Below are positions 17,554 through 25,877 of a stretch of 64,000 bases of DNA, one piece after another. A program made the translations under genes and the position numbers. The notes under the pieces are model-generated. The model made no database searches. It was not told the origin of the DNA and saw only the letters and a list, made by a program, of their open reading frames with translations. Position 1 is the first letter of the stretch, and each line of letters opens with the position of its first letter. This stretch comes from Bradyrhizobium diazoefficiens (GTDB lineage: Bacteria; Pseudomonadota; Alphaproteobacteria; Rhizobiales; Xanthobacteraceae): contig NZ_CP067102.1 of assembly GCF_016616885.1 (NCBI RefSeq), positions 124,001 through 188,000 of the forward strand, written 5' to 3'.

Positions 17554-19472
17554 GACGGCGCAATCTCCGGCACGCGCTTCAGAATCTCAATTGCAGTAAG
17601 GGATGATAGAATATCCTCTGTAAGCTGAAAGAGCCCAGCCTCCGGAGCGCTCATGCTCGTGTGCAGGAACGTGGCGACTTCCCCCCGACGGACCGGTCGG
17701 CCGAGGTCCTGCATCCAGTCCAATAGATGCGCGACCTTCGTCGGAAGGCGCCAAGCGCGGTCGCTATCCCAATCATATACGAGCGCCTGATCGCCATCCG
17801 GGAAAACCACAGTCCGCGGAGAAACGACTTGATAGCCTGGACGTGCGCTCGCGGAAGTAGATTGTCGCTTTGTGGCGACCCGTCGGGCGAAGGCCCTGTA
17901 GGCGCGAAAGACGCTAGCAAGCTCATCAGGTGTCATCGCCTCGTCCTGGCAGACGAGCCTGTTGGTCGAGAATTGCGCTTGGCCTTTCGGATGAAGGGCA
18001 TCCGAGTTGGGCTCGGCCACTCTCAGGCCGTAGCGGCCCGGATCACGGCCGATCGCCGAAGACTGGGTTGCCTCGAATGGAAAGATAGACACAGTGCGAA
18101 AGGCATCTTCGTAGCGCTCAAGCAGGGCGAGACCCGTCATGGCCTCGGCCTTGGTTGTCGTGGGTAAATTAGGAATCAGGTTTACATCGATCTGAAGTCG
18201 TGCGCCTTGGACAGCCTCCAAGAAATTTAGGTTGGCCTCCGCACCAGCCATTTTCCTAACGTTTTGGAGCACCCGTGTGGTCATCGATTCTAGGCCAATC
18301 GTTAGGCTGCTACACCCTGAGCGCCGAAGAGTCGTCAGTACATCGCGCGTGAAGCCCGGATCGACCATAGCGAACGATCGCCAATCGATATCGATAGCCT
18401 CCTGAATCAGCGCTTCGGCGAACTTCATCGCCACGTGCGGTGGCAACGCTTCCGTGACCAGCCAGTAGCTGCGGGTGCCGTACCTGGCGGTAAACTGCTG
18501 GATCTCATTGATGAGCGCACTCACGGATCTTCCGTCGTATCTTCGTCCGGAATTGTGAAGTTCGATGAAGTCGCAATAGGCGCACGCACCCCAGTAGCAT
18601 CCTCTCGCTTGCTGCAAAGACAGCCTCGGTTCGGCGAGGCGCGCCATAAGCTCATCCGCAAAGCTTGGGGACAACGCGTTGCGCAAACGATGGGTAGTGC
18701 GTTCCCGCGCCTTCACGGCGCCCTTCGCGTAGACGTTGGCAATCGACGGGGGATCCCATTGGCCAGCCTTTATTTGGGTGGCAAGATGCTGAATGGGTTC
18801 CTCACCGTCGAAACGGACCACGGCGTCAATGTCCGGCGCACTGGCAAGCAGTGCTTCCAGCCAACTGTCGGCCATGAGCGTCAAGGTGGGACCGCCCAGC
18901 ACGATCTTCAGGTCGGGCCTCAGACGTTTGACCCGGCGTGCAAGCAGTAAAGCGGGAGCTAGCTGCGGGCCCATGGGCACGCTGATTCCTACCGCGTCAC
19001 GGGTCGCACAAATCGCTCTATCCACGCTGCACGCGGTGAAAAAGTCATCGTAAGCGCGGGCCACCGCAGACGTCGCAAATTGATCCGAGACCAACTCCGG
19101 CACGGGTAGGTCGACGTGATAGGGCCGCGCCAGCTCCGTTGCCAGCTCCAACTCGGGGTTTCTTTCGGGCGGCAGTCGTTGACCGCGCTCGTCGACCATC
19201 CCGTGCGGCGACTTCAGGAGCAAATTTGCGGCGGCCCGGATGGGTAGGCTCTCGATAATGTCAAGCGGCCCGACGGACGCGCCAGACGCAAGTTGCCGCA
19301 GACGCTCTGGCTCCAGAAGATAGTCGACGAATAGGTCGTTGAGATCGATCTGCTGGACCGAACAGCCCAACTGCTCCAATGCCGCCGATAGCAGCGCCGT
19401 GGAGGGGTAGTAATTGCCCCAGTTAGAGTGGATCAGGGGCGGAAACACGAGAAGCCAGGAACAAGGCTCCAT
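17550..19472 (-). CDS. B12-binding-domain radical SAM enzyme
   Basis: The 640-residue product has an N-terminal cobalamin-binding-like Rossmann part (about 5-245, with LVLGG-type strand IVLGGPTLTL), then a radical SAM barrel. The iron-sulfur cysteines are 292, 297 and 300 in RGCYWGACAYCDF, a C-x4-C-x2-C spacing often seen in B12-type enzymes. The last 90 residues look like a PqqD-type peptide-binding winged helix. Members C-methylate or cyclise peptides and natural products. An upstream GTG/ATG at 19535 would overlap the previous gene by 56 bases, so I prefer 19472, which has GGGGTGA seven bases before it. It is coupled to the ATP-grasp gene. Confidence 0.85.
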   Translation of the reverse strand: MEPCSWLLVFPPLIHSNWGNYYPSTALLSAALEQLGCSVQQIDLNDLFVDYLLEPERLRQLASGASVGPLDIIESLPIRAAANLLLKSPHGMVDERGQRLPPERNPELELATELARPYHVDLPVPELVSDQFATSAVARAYDDFFTACSVDRAICATRDAVGISVPMGPQLAPALLLARRVKRLRPDLKIVLGGPTLTLMADSWLEALLASAPDIDAVVRFDGEEPIQHLATQIKAGQWDPPSIANVYAKGAVKARERTTHRLRNALSPSFADELMARLAEPRLSLQQARGCYWGACAYCDFIELHNSGRRYDGRSVSALINEIQQFTARYGTRSYWLVTEALPPHVAMKFAEALIQEAIDIDWRSFAMVDPGFTRDVLTTLRRSGCSSLTIGLESMTTRVLQNVRKMAGAEANLNFLEAVQGARLQIDVNLIPNLPTTTKAEAMTGLALLERYEDAFRTVSIFPFEATQSSAIGRDPGRYGLRVAEPNSDALHPKGQAQFSTNRLVCQDEAMTPDELASVFRAYRAFARRVATKRQSTSASARPGYQVVSPRTVVFPDGDQALVYDWDSDRAWRLPTKVAHLLDWMQDLGRPVRRGEVATFLHTSMSAPEAGLFQLTEDILSSLTAIEILKRVPEIAPS

Positions 19473-19479
19473 GATTGCA

Positions 19480-20103
19480 TCACCCCGCTGCGTCAAAATG
19501 GCACGAAATCCAGCCCCAGGCGTAGAACTGGTCAAGAATCGACCGGACCCCGACTTCAGCGAGCCGCGTTAGGCTCGCCAGTTCCGCCGGAGTTCTGGGG
19601 CGGTCAAGAGCCGCCATCACGGAGGCTGGCGCATCCGGCAGCGCGTGGAATACTCCAGCATGCCTGTCGAGCAGGTAGACAACCTGGCCCGAGTTATAGA
19701 TGTCGACATGCTCGCGCCGAGCAGCGACCGCTGCGGCTGGTCGCCCGTTCACTGGCGACAGCTGCAATGTGACAACGCAATCGCGGTCCGGCGTCGGCAC
19801 ATAGCTTGCCTCGATGGGCACGTGAGTCATGGCTTCGAGGATGCCAATCAATACGCCAACGTGAGTCTCACAGACAGCTTCCTTCCTCTGCGCGGTGTTA
19901 TTCTGGCACGCGCTGCACTGAACCGTTATCGGCAAAGTATCTAGATGGTCAAAGCGGTGTTCAGTCAAATCGCCGAATACTGAACCAACATATCTTTGAA
20001 GAACAACCGCTTCCCTGGGAGGAGGATTGGCGCGGCTCGTCAGCTCGAAATATTGGGACCAAAAGTCTCGGAGCGATACGTACGCCGATGTGGCTGACAT
20101 CAC
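19480..20103 (-). CDS. PqqD-like protein of the repeat-protein operon
   Basis: The 207-residue product ends in a region (about 125-203) resembling PqqD/RRE winged helices: strands around GQVVYLLDRHAGVFHAL followed by a helix and ...FYAWGWI. Such domains bind leader peptides and present them to modifying enzymes. The central part, residues 65-115, holds three cysteines and a C-x2-C pair (QCSACQNN) and may be a separate small fold. I could not assign it; a V4R-like fold is a weak possibility. Its ATG overlaps the methyltransferase stop (ATGA), and the radical SAM start follows seven bases later. Confidence 0.65.
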   Translation of the reverse strand: MMSATSAYVSLRDFWSQYFELTSRANPPPREAVVLQRYVGSVFGDLTEHRFDHLDTLPITVQCSACQNNTAQRKEAVCETHVGVLIGILEAMTHVPIEASYVPTPDRDCVVTLQLSPVNGRPAAAVAARREHVDIYNSGQVVYLLDRHAGVFHALPDAPASVMAALDRPRTPAELASLTRLAEVGVRSILDQFYAWGWISCHFDAAG

Positions 20104-21257
20104 TGTCTCCTACGAGCGAAAATAACTGTTTGCCTACCGAGAGCGCTCCAGGGCCAAGTGGTAGCAAAGGCCGGCCCCAGCCGAGCGGCAATGGCCGCGA
20201 ACTCCTCCAGCCAAGGCGACCATAGACCATCGAGAATACTCACACCCTCGACCGTCACTACGTCGGCGCCCCCTTGGGTCAGGTAGGACAGCGTATCAGC
20301 AGTAACTGCACACCAGGGGTGGGTCCCCGGCACAAGTCCATAGGAGCGAAGGTGTTCGAAGTTGAGACTGGGCGTCTCGCCGTAGAACCAGTAGGCAATA
20401 GTGTCGCGTACATTTAGGCTTGGAACAGCCAGGACCATGGCGCCTCCCGGTCGCAGCAGGCGGAGTATCTCGTCGATGACCGCAAAAGGATCCGCCACGT
20501 GCTCAAGCACGAAATTGCACATCGCGAAGTCGAGACTGGAATCCGGAAGCGCGATATCCTCGATGTTCGTGAGCAGCGGCACAATCTCTCCAGGCGAGCA
20601 TGGCTTTGCTGCCGCTGCATTGGTTCGCGCCTGACTAATATCGGCTGCATACACTTTGTGCCCTAGTCGAGCCAGTGCGGCTGTGTAGTGACCAGATCCG
20701 CATCCTAGATCTATACAAACCTTCCCAGCTTGCATTGGAAAGTACCGTGCGACAGCTTGAAGAAAATCCCCGTGACTATCGATGAGCTGGCTCCCGTCCA
20801 AAAAGACGTTTCCGAAGTAGTCGTAAAACGCCCTTATGAAACGCTCGCCGCTCTGACCAATGTGCCGCGTCTTGTCGGCCTTATCGGGTCGAATCCAGTG
20901 AGCCATGCTGGACTTCGATGAGGGCGACAAAAACCCCGCTTCGATCAGCTCGATAACCCGATCCAAGGCTGAGGGGACGATTGTCCCAACTTCGTCGCAG
21001 ACCAAGGCTCGCACCGGGGTCGCACAACACCGTTCGAGCAGCGAGGCGCCCTCGGCCGTGACAACCCCACTTGGACGCCCTTCCCCGTTAAACGCCAAGT
21101 AAGCTCCGTCAAACAGCGGTGGTACGAACAGTTTCAAGAAGATCGAGCCATCAGACACGCTCAAGCGAACATCCATCAGGCTGTCCCATTCTGATGAAGG
21201 GACGCCTGAAGGCTGTGGTAGCTGGCGCGCCGCAGGCTTAGGCTCTAACTGTCTCAT
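20100..21257 (-). CDS. Class I SAM methyltransferase with N-terminal PqqD-like domain
   Basis: The 385-residue product has a class I methyltransferase domain from about residue 150, with motif I VCIDLGCGSGHYTAAL (180-195), the acidic loop at DISQ and post-motif FAMCNFVLEHV. The N-terminal 110 residues (SIFLKLFVPPLFDGAYLAFN ... RVIELIEAGFL) look like a PqqD-type domain, which would let it bind the same substrate as the other operon enzymes. It could methylate Thr, Trp or a terminus of the repeat protein, or a small precursor. Its start overlaps the protease stop by four bases. Confidence 0.82.
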   Translation of the reverse strand: MRQLEPKPAARQLPQPSGVPSSEWDSLMDVRLSVSDGSIFLKLFVPPLFDGAYLAFNGEGRPSGVVTAEGASLLERCCATPVRALVCDEVGTIVPSALDRVIELIEAGFLSPSSKSSMAHWIRPDKADKTRHIGQSGERFIRAFYDYFGNVFLDGSQLIDSHGDFLQAVARYFPMQAGKVCIDLGCGSGHYTAALARLGHKVYAADISQARTNAAAAKPCSPGEIVPLLTNIEDIALPDSSLDFAMCNFVLEHVADPFAVIDEILRLLRPGGAMVLAVPSLNVRDTIAYWFYGETPSLNFEHLRSYGLVPGTHPWCAVTADTLSYLTQGGADVVTVEGVSILDGLWSPWLEEFAAIAARLGPAFATTWPWSALGRQTVIFARRRQ

Positions 21258-22906
21258 AGTGCATCCATGTCCTCTATTCTTGCGACTTTCGTCCCAATTC
21301 GCGGCGGTCGAAAGACATGCGCATACGCAGCCGAGATGTGGCTACTTCCGGCGCGTAGTGCCACGACGGACAGACGGCCCCGGACTTCCGAGGCACTCAA
21401 GTCAAAGCGGATCTCGCCGCCGGCCGGCGGCCAAGACACAGGCGCTGTGCGAGCGCATCGATGCACGACGATACGGCCGCGTTCGCGCGGGTTCAGTGGA
21501 CCGATAGCAACGGTCAGAGCATCGTTACTCAGACGTACGTGGGGTACGATTGGAGGCTGAGCTCGGACGGTCCACTCGGCGCAGCTCCCGCACCGATCGC
21601 ATTCTCGTGCGAGCACGTCCGTACCACAAAGGGCGGTACTCCGAAAAAGGTAGTCCACCAGTTCGCCTTCGCCGTTGCAACAGCCAACGGCCCCATCGCA
21701 GCGGCGCGTTGAGAGGATCGTTGGTTCCAAAACCGAAGAGTACGCGGCTTGTAGCCATTGTCCGGAACGGATCCAGTCTGTGGCATCATCCGAAATCGCG
21801 TCCAGAAGTGCGAGACGACCGGCCTCTACCATCTCCGTCAAGATCGCAAGATCGCTTAGTAGCAAGGGCGCACCACTTTCGAGAGCAAGCGCTGTGCTAG
21901 CGCTTCGCAGACAGCTTATGCTCTCCTTTGCCGTTGCATCGGACCTTTGAAAGGGCCAATTCCAGATCTGCAGATCGGTATGCAGCTCACGTACCTTGCG
22001 CAACTCCTCAGTCGCGGCACGTAGTCCGGCCAACGCCGTCGACCGCGCCTTCGCCGACGAATTCACTACTCGAGGCTGCGGCACGCGTCGATACTCTTCT
22101 GGCAACGAGAGCTGTGGGTCGCCAGCTAGGACGATACACGGCTTTTCCCCCACTTCATCGCGCAGCAAGACGTTCAACTCGCGGACGATGCGCCCCGCCG
22201 GCCAGCCTGCGAGCACTAGCTCGATAAAAGTGTGCTCTATACTGCTGGATCCGCGGATGTTGCGGTATGGTCCAGCGACCGAAATCCCGGCAGAGGTCAT
22301 TATGGTCGAGAGCCTTAGGCTCGACGGCACGAGCGAGTCCGCGAGGCGCAGTGTACTGCAACCATTGAGAAGAATGAGGCTGCTCGCTACCGCACGAACA
22401 TCGATGCTCTCGCCGGCTAGCCCGTATGCTGTAGCCGCGGTCAACCATGATGACCCCAACGCAAGGCAATGCTCCGCCCCGTGGCCGGTCATACAAACAG
22501 CAAAATAGGGCTCTGCGCCCCTGAGGCGCATTAGAAATTGTCCGAGGGGCACCTCGCGTCTGTCTAGCTTGTCGAATTCCTCTGCCACGCTGTTGCAACG
22601 CGCAACAATGAAGCTGCTGTCTCTCGGGGTACAGGCGCGTGCCACTGTCGTATCCGAAAGTTGCAGGCTGCAGATTCGATCACCCTTTGTCAGGGACCAT
22701 TCAACCATCGCGTTCAGCAGCGGGGTTGTAAAAGAAGAACTGGGGCCACTCGCGATTAAATTCTCGCCATCGATCTGCCGCAGAACCCCCGAGGGCTCTC
22801 GTTCCGAAAGGGAATCCAGCGCAATGCCATCGAGCTCGAGCCTAATGGCTAGCTCGGCCCGCGCTGCGTCAGCTTGTGGTGCCGCTGGAATTAAGACATT
22901 CGTCAC
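21254..22906 (-). CDS. Caspase/CHAT-like cysteine protease with C-terminal cysteine cluster
   Basis: The 550-residue product contains a caspase-fold dyad: His142 in CMTGHGAEH and Cys183 in LILLNGCSTLRL, with the strand spacing of CHAT/C14/C25 peptidases. Caspase-fold enzymes cut after specific residues; here it may release modified segments of the repeat protein. The C-terminal half holds a cysteine-rich stretch around CCNGEGELVDY and CDRCGSC, a likely zinc site, and a final beta-rich part. I chose the GTG at 22906, preceded by GGAGAG. A GTG at 22951 falls in an inverted repeat and lacks a ribosome binding site. It follows the repeat-protein gene by 69 bases. Confidence 0.72.
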   Translation of the reverse strand: MTNVLIPAAPQADAARAELAIRLELDGIALDSLSEREPSGVLRQIDGENLIASGPSSSFTTPLLNAMVEWSLTKGDRICSLQLSDTTVARACTPRDSSFIVARCNSVAEEFDKLDRREVPLGQFLMRLRGAEPYFAVCMTGHGAEHCLALGSSWLTAATAYGLAGESIDVRAVASSLILLNGCSTLRLADSLVPSSLRLSTIMTSAGISVAGPYRNIRGSSSIEHTFIELVLAGWPAGRIVRELNVLLRDEVGEKPCIVLAGDPQLSLPEEYRRVPQPRVVNSSAKARSTALAGLRAATEELRKVRELHTDLQIWNWPFQRSDATAKESISCLRSASTALALESGAPLLLSDLAILTEMVEAGRLALLDAISDDATDWIRSGQWLQAAYSSVLEPTILSTRRCDGAVGCCNGEGELVDYLFRSTALCGTDVLARECDRCGSCAEWTVRAQPPIVPHVRLSNDALTVAIGPLNPRERGRIVVHRCARTAPVSWPPAGGEIRFDLSASEVRGRLSVVALRAGSSHISAAYAHVFRPPRIGTKVARIEDMDAL

Positions 22907-22939
22907 GGGTCTCTCCGGTAGAGCGGCCCGAACACTGGG

Positions 22940-22966
22940 TGCCCCGCCCACGGAGTAGGCGGGGCA
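22940..22966 (-). promoter_or_regulatory. Hairpin between repeat-protein gene and the modification genes
   Basis: A 9-base-pair GC-rich inverted repeat (arms 22940-22948 and 22958-22966, 9-base loop) lies just after the stop of the repeat-protein gene. No T-run follows. In many RiPP operons a partial terminator or mRNA-stabilising hairpin at this place keeps the precursor in excess over its enzymes; that role is inferred. Confidence 0.45.
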
Positions 22967-22975
22967 GAAGGGCCA

Positions 22976-24043
22976 TTAAAGGCGATAGTTGTTCAGCAGA
23001 CCAGCGAGCTTGTTCAGTTTCTCTCTCACTTCGGTGAAGCGTTCATCGTCCGCCGCCTGTGCGCGCAGTTCTTGGGCAAGGTTGACCACTTCGCGACCCC
23101 CCGCCGCCAAAAACTCCTCGACCCCTGCCTTCGCTGTCGATGTAGCTCCACCAGTTGTGGTCGTTGGTGTCCCGGTGGTCGTGGTCGGCCAGCCAGTGGT
23201 CGTCGTCGGCCAGCCAGTTGTTGTCGTCGGCGTTCCTGTGGTCGTCGTCGGCCAACCAGTTGTGGTCGTCGGCGTTCCTGTGGTCGTGGTCGGCCAGCCA
23301 GTTGTTGTCGTCGGCGTTCCTGTGGTCGTCGTCGGCCAACCGGTTGTCGTCGTCGGCCATCCAGTTGTCGTCGTCGGCCATCCAGTTGTTGTCGTCGGGG
23401 TTCCTGTGGTCGTCGTCGGCCAACCGGTTGTCGTCGTCGGCCATCCAGTTGTCGTCGTCGGCCAGCCAGTTGTTGTCGTCGGCGTTCCTGTGGTCGTCGT
23501 CGGCCAACCGGTTGTCGTCGTCGGCCATCCAGTTGTCGTCGTCGGCCAGCCAGTTGTTGTCGTCGGCGTTCCTGTGGTCGTAAAGGGATTGTAGAAGTAC
23601 ATCTGCCCTACTCCTGGTGAAAAACCGTCCAGCGGATTCATACCCAAACAAATGTTGCTGCCACCAGGCGCAGCGAAATGCGCACCCCTGACCTCGAATT
23701 CGTTGGGACCGATTTTCTTGATTTCAAAGCGCAGATGCGGCGGCTGTCTGACTTGGTAGAGTACGGTGTCGCCGATGCCAGCGGCCCCGCCCGCGTCTTC
23801 GAGGAAGGCGGAAAACACGTCGGAGTACAATCCGAACAATCCGCTTATGAACGCCTGGGGTGTGTCAACATGATAGGTCCGCGACCAGTCGACCTCAGCT
23901 GCTCCTTCCTGACGGTTCGTTCTGGGCGGCCGCCAGCCCGATGGAGCCGCGGTCGATCTATCGGTGGCGTTCGGATTTTGACGTTCAGAAGATGAATCGG
24001 ATGCTTTCTCCGATTCTTCCTTTTCCTTCTTATCTCTTGCCAT
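22976..24043 (-). CDS. Tandem-heptad repeat protein, probable substrate of the operon
   Basis: The 355-residue product has a charged, Ser-rich N-terminus (1-50), a compact-looking domain (51-154), 20 tandem heptads TTTTGWP or TTTTGTP (155-293, the first one residue short) and a helical C-terminus (300-355) rich in Glu, Lys and Leu. Thirteen repeats carry Trp and seven carry Thr at position six. There is no signal peptide. As first gene of an operon full of peptide-modifying enzymes it is the natural substrate, with the N-terminal domain as leader. A surface or adhesive repeat protein is the alternative. GGGAGG lies seven bases before the ATG at 24043; an ATG at 24058 lacks such a site. Confidence 0.78.
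   Translation of the reverse strand: MARDKKEKEESEKASDSSSERQNPNATDRSTAAPSGWRPPRTNRQEGAAEVDWSRTYHVDTPQAFISGLFGLYSDVFSAFLEDAGGAAGIGDTVLYQVRQPPHLRFEIKKIGPNEFEVRGAHFAAPGGSNICLGMNPLDGFSPGVGQMYFYNPFTTTGTPTTTTGWPTTTTGWPTTTTGWPTTTTGTPTTTTGWPTTTTGWPTTTTGWPTTTTGTPTTTTGWPTTTTGWPTTTTGWPTTTTGTPTTTTGWPTTTTGTPTTTTGWPTTTTGTPTTTTGWPTTTTGWPTTTTGTPTTTTGGATSTAKAGVEEFLAAGGREVVNLAQELRAQAADDERFTEVREKLNKLAGLLNNYRL
23165..23581 (-). repeat. 21-base tandem repeat array coding TTTTG(W/T)P heptads
   Basis: Twenty units of 21 bases (the first 18) encode the heptads. The order read along the protein is T, WWW, T, WWW, T, WWW, T, W, T, W, T, WW, T, so the first part repeats as an 84-base WWWT super-unit three times. Threonine and glycine codons vary between units while the Trp/Thr position is discrete. 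All six frames stay open across the array, which creates false reading frames such as a Val/Gly/Pro repeat on the plus strand. Confidence 0.9.
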
Positions 24044-24422
24044 ACAAAATCCTCCCATAATTGGGCGCGTATGATCGCGGCGCCTTCAGGCGCTCTTTAT
24101 TGTAAGAAGGCTTCAGATCGCAGTAATTTATTTTACTACCTTATGCTGTTCTCGTTAAAATTGCAATGCGAATTGATCGTTGGAAGGTCGGGAATCTCGA
24201 CCCACTGAACCGATATCGTCTGAATGCCCTGCGTTGTAGCCGATCTGGAAACCGGCTCTGGAATTCCTTCTGCAAAGCGTGGCTTTCATCGTCGGAAACG
24301 TGTTTCCGGCAAATCCGGTCCCGCAATCCAGATGGATCCAGAAGCCTCACCAACGTAAATAATCTGGTCATCAACTGAAAACGCGTAGTCTCGCTTCGTC
24401 TTCCGCGATGCGACAAACCGCG
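24044..24422. other. Divergent upstream region of the repeat-protein operon
   Basis: No gene is supported. The first 130 bases upstream of the repeat-protein gene are AT-rich and contain a small GC hairpin (24080-24084 with 24089-24093, four-base loop), placed in the 5' untranslated region of that operon. I cannot name a confident promoter. The remainder leads to the plus-strand gene at 24423. Confidence 0.4.
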
Positions 24423-24935
24423 ATGGTCACCGAGCCGAAGCACAAAGCGTCCAGAAAAACTAAACGCCGGAGTAGGCCGACGGAGGAGATCATTGACTAT
24501 ATCGTCGAGATCGAAAACTGGGATTTCACCTACTGGCTGGCGCTCAACTCCCTTCGCAGCGCGCTCGATCCCTATCACGAGCACCGGCTCGTGGAGATCA
24601 GGGGCCGGCTGCTGCGGCCGACCCGGCTCGAGAGCGACCGCATCGAGGTGTCGCTGATTCCGTCAATCAGCCTCGAGGAGGAGCGTCGGAAGGACCTAAA
24701 ACCGATTGCCCTCGGAACGATCGAGGCCTATCCGGAACGATTGGATGCGACCCTAAGCATCCCGTCGGACGCGCTCACGCCAATTCTCCAGATGCTGATC
24801 GCCGGGCGCCTGAAATTTGTCGTCATGCGAGGATCGAAATTCCGCTACCGGAGCGCTCGTCTGCATAGCTACAGCCTAGGCACGAAGTTCGAGGAAGACG
24901 AAGATCCGGAAGTCGCACTGGGCCCGCAGGAATAG
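24423..24935 (+). CDS. Hypothetical protein
   Basis: The 170-residue product begins with a basic stretch (KHKASRKTKRRSRPTEE) and continues as a soluble mixed alpha/beta protein with EIENWDFTYWLALNSLRSALDPYHEHR near residue 30. I know similar uncharacterised proteins in rhizobial accessory regions but no function. An ATG at 24408 would add five residues. It stands alone, divergent from the repeat-protein operon. Confidence 0.6.
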   Translation: MVTEPKHKASRKTKRRSRPTEEIIDYIVEIENWDFTYWLALNSLRSALDPYHEHRLVEIRGRLLRPTRLESDRIEVSLIPSISLEEERRKDLKPIALGTIEAYPERLDATLSIPSDALTPILQMLIAGRLKFVVMRGSKFRYRSARLHSYSLGTKFEEDEDPEVALGPQE

Positions 24936-25144
24936 GGCCAACCTGAACGGATCGAGGTCCGAACGGAGCACCGCGTCTCCAGATCCTTCCCGCCAGCCAG
25001 GAGGTCGCCTCCCCCACTAAGCAAGAGGCGCCGATCGAAAGCGGTGATGTTGGTCGGGCGCGTGGAGAAATGGACGGTCCGAACTGCTTTCGAGCCCGCA
25101 ATGGGCGGCGACCATTTGCATGATCTGCCGCGCTGCGGCTCGCA

Positions 25145-25876
25145 TCATTTGGCAGTCGCAAGCAACCTGTCGGCTTCCCGCTTCAACAGACGATCCAGTG
25201 CCGTTTTTGCTTTGTCGGCGTCTCCACCATGGGCATCGAGGAGGCGCTCCCAAATGTCGCGATTGAGACGCGGCACCTTGCGCGAATGCCCCCTTATTTT
25301 CCCGCGCTTGGCCTCGATCTCGGCCATAGGGTCTTCAGGATCCTGCAGGTTAAGGTCAGATTGCTGCTCCCGAAGCACACTCAGCACATGGCGTGCCAAT
25401 GACCGCATTTCGTCGAAGTCGACGTCCGCGACGAATGTGATCTGCTCGTCCCAATCACGGTTCCAGATACGAATACCGCCGAAGCGCCCCTCCTTGTTGA
25501 TTGGAAGGACGTTGAAATGAGCCAAACTGTTGCGAAGCAATTTCGGTAGATTGGTCAGTCGGGTGGGGTCCACCATCACCGCTTCGCCCTCCGCGCCGGT
25601 CATCTCGATCCGACCGCCACCGTGTCGCGAATAGATGACGTTCAGAACACGGTCCATTGGCTTATATCCCCTCATGATCTCGCCCAGGGCACCCGGCGCC
25701 TTCTCGTGTGGAAACACCAGCACGCCAAGGAGCGACATAAGCAGTTGCGTGTCTGAAAAGGGCGGTTGGTTTTGATCAGGACTGCCCCATTTCGGCGCCA
25801 ACGACTCGATCAGATCGAGGTTATGCAAGATTCGGTCAGCTAGTGCCGCCAAGAGTGGCCCGACAGGATATCCCAT
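25145..25876 (-). CDS. HEPN-family protein, putative ribonuclease
   Basis: The 243-residue product is mostly helical and contains LRNSLAHFN near residue 113, the R-x4-H motif that forms the active site of HEPN RNases. HEPN proteins act as RNA-cutting toxins or as partners in abortive-infection systems. A basic, Arg-rich segment (KRGKIRGHSRK) lies near residue 195. The gene starts one base after the stop of the uracil-glycosylase-like gene, so the two are one unit. An anti-phage or toxin role is inferred. Confidence 0.65.
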   Translation of the reverse strand: MGYPVGPLLAALADRILHNLDLIESLAPKWGSPDQNQPPFSDTQLLMSLLGVLVFPHEKAPGALGEIMRGYKPMDRVLNVIYSRHGGGRIEMTGAEGEAVMVDPTRLTNLPKLLRNSLAHFNVLPINKEGRFGGIRIWNRDWDEQITFVADVDFDEMRSLARHVLSVLREQQSDLNLQDPEDPMAEIEAKRGKIRGHSRKVPRLNRDIWERLLDAHGGDADKAKTALDRLLKREADRLLATAK

Positions 25877-25877
25877 T

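Noticed and set aside
23165..23581. Possible CRISPR array
   Set aside because: The 21-base units are contiguous with no unique spacers and are in frame within a protein; no cas genes are present.
22989..23594. Plus-strand frame coding a VVVVGVP/VVVVGQP repeat protein
   Set aside because: It is the reverse complement of the TTTTG(W/T)P array. Only the minus-strand frame has a good ribosome binding site, non-repetitive flanking domains and operon context.
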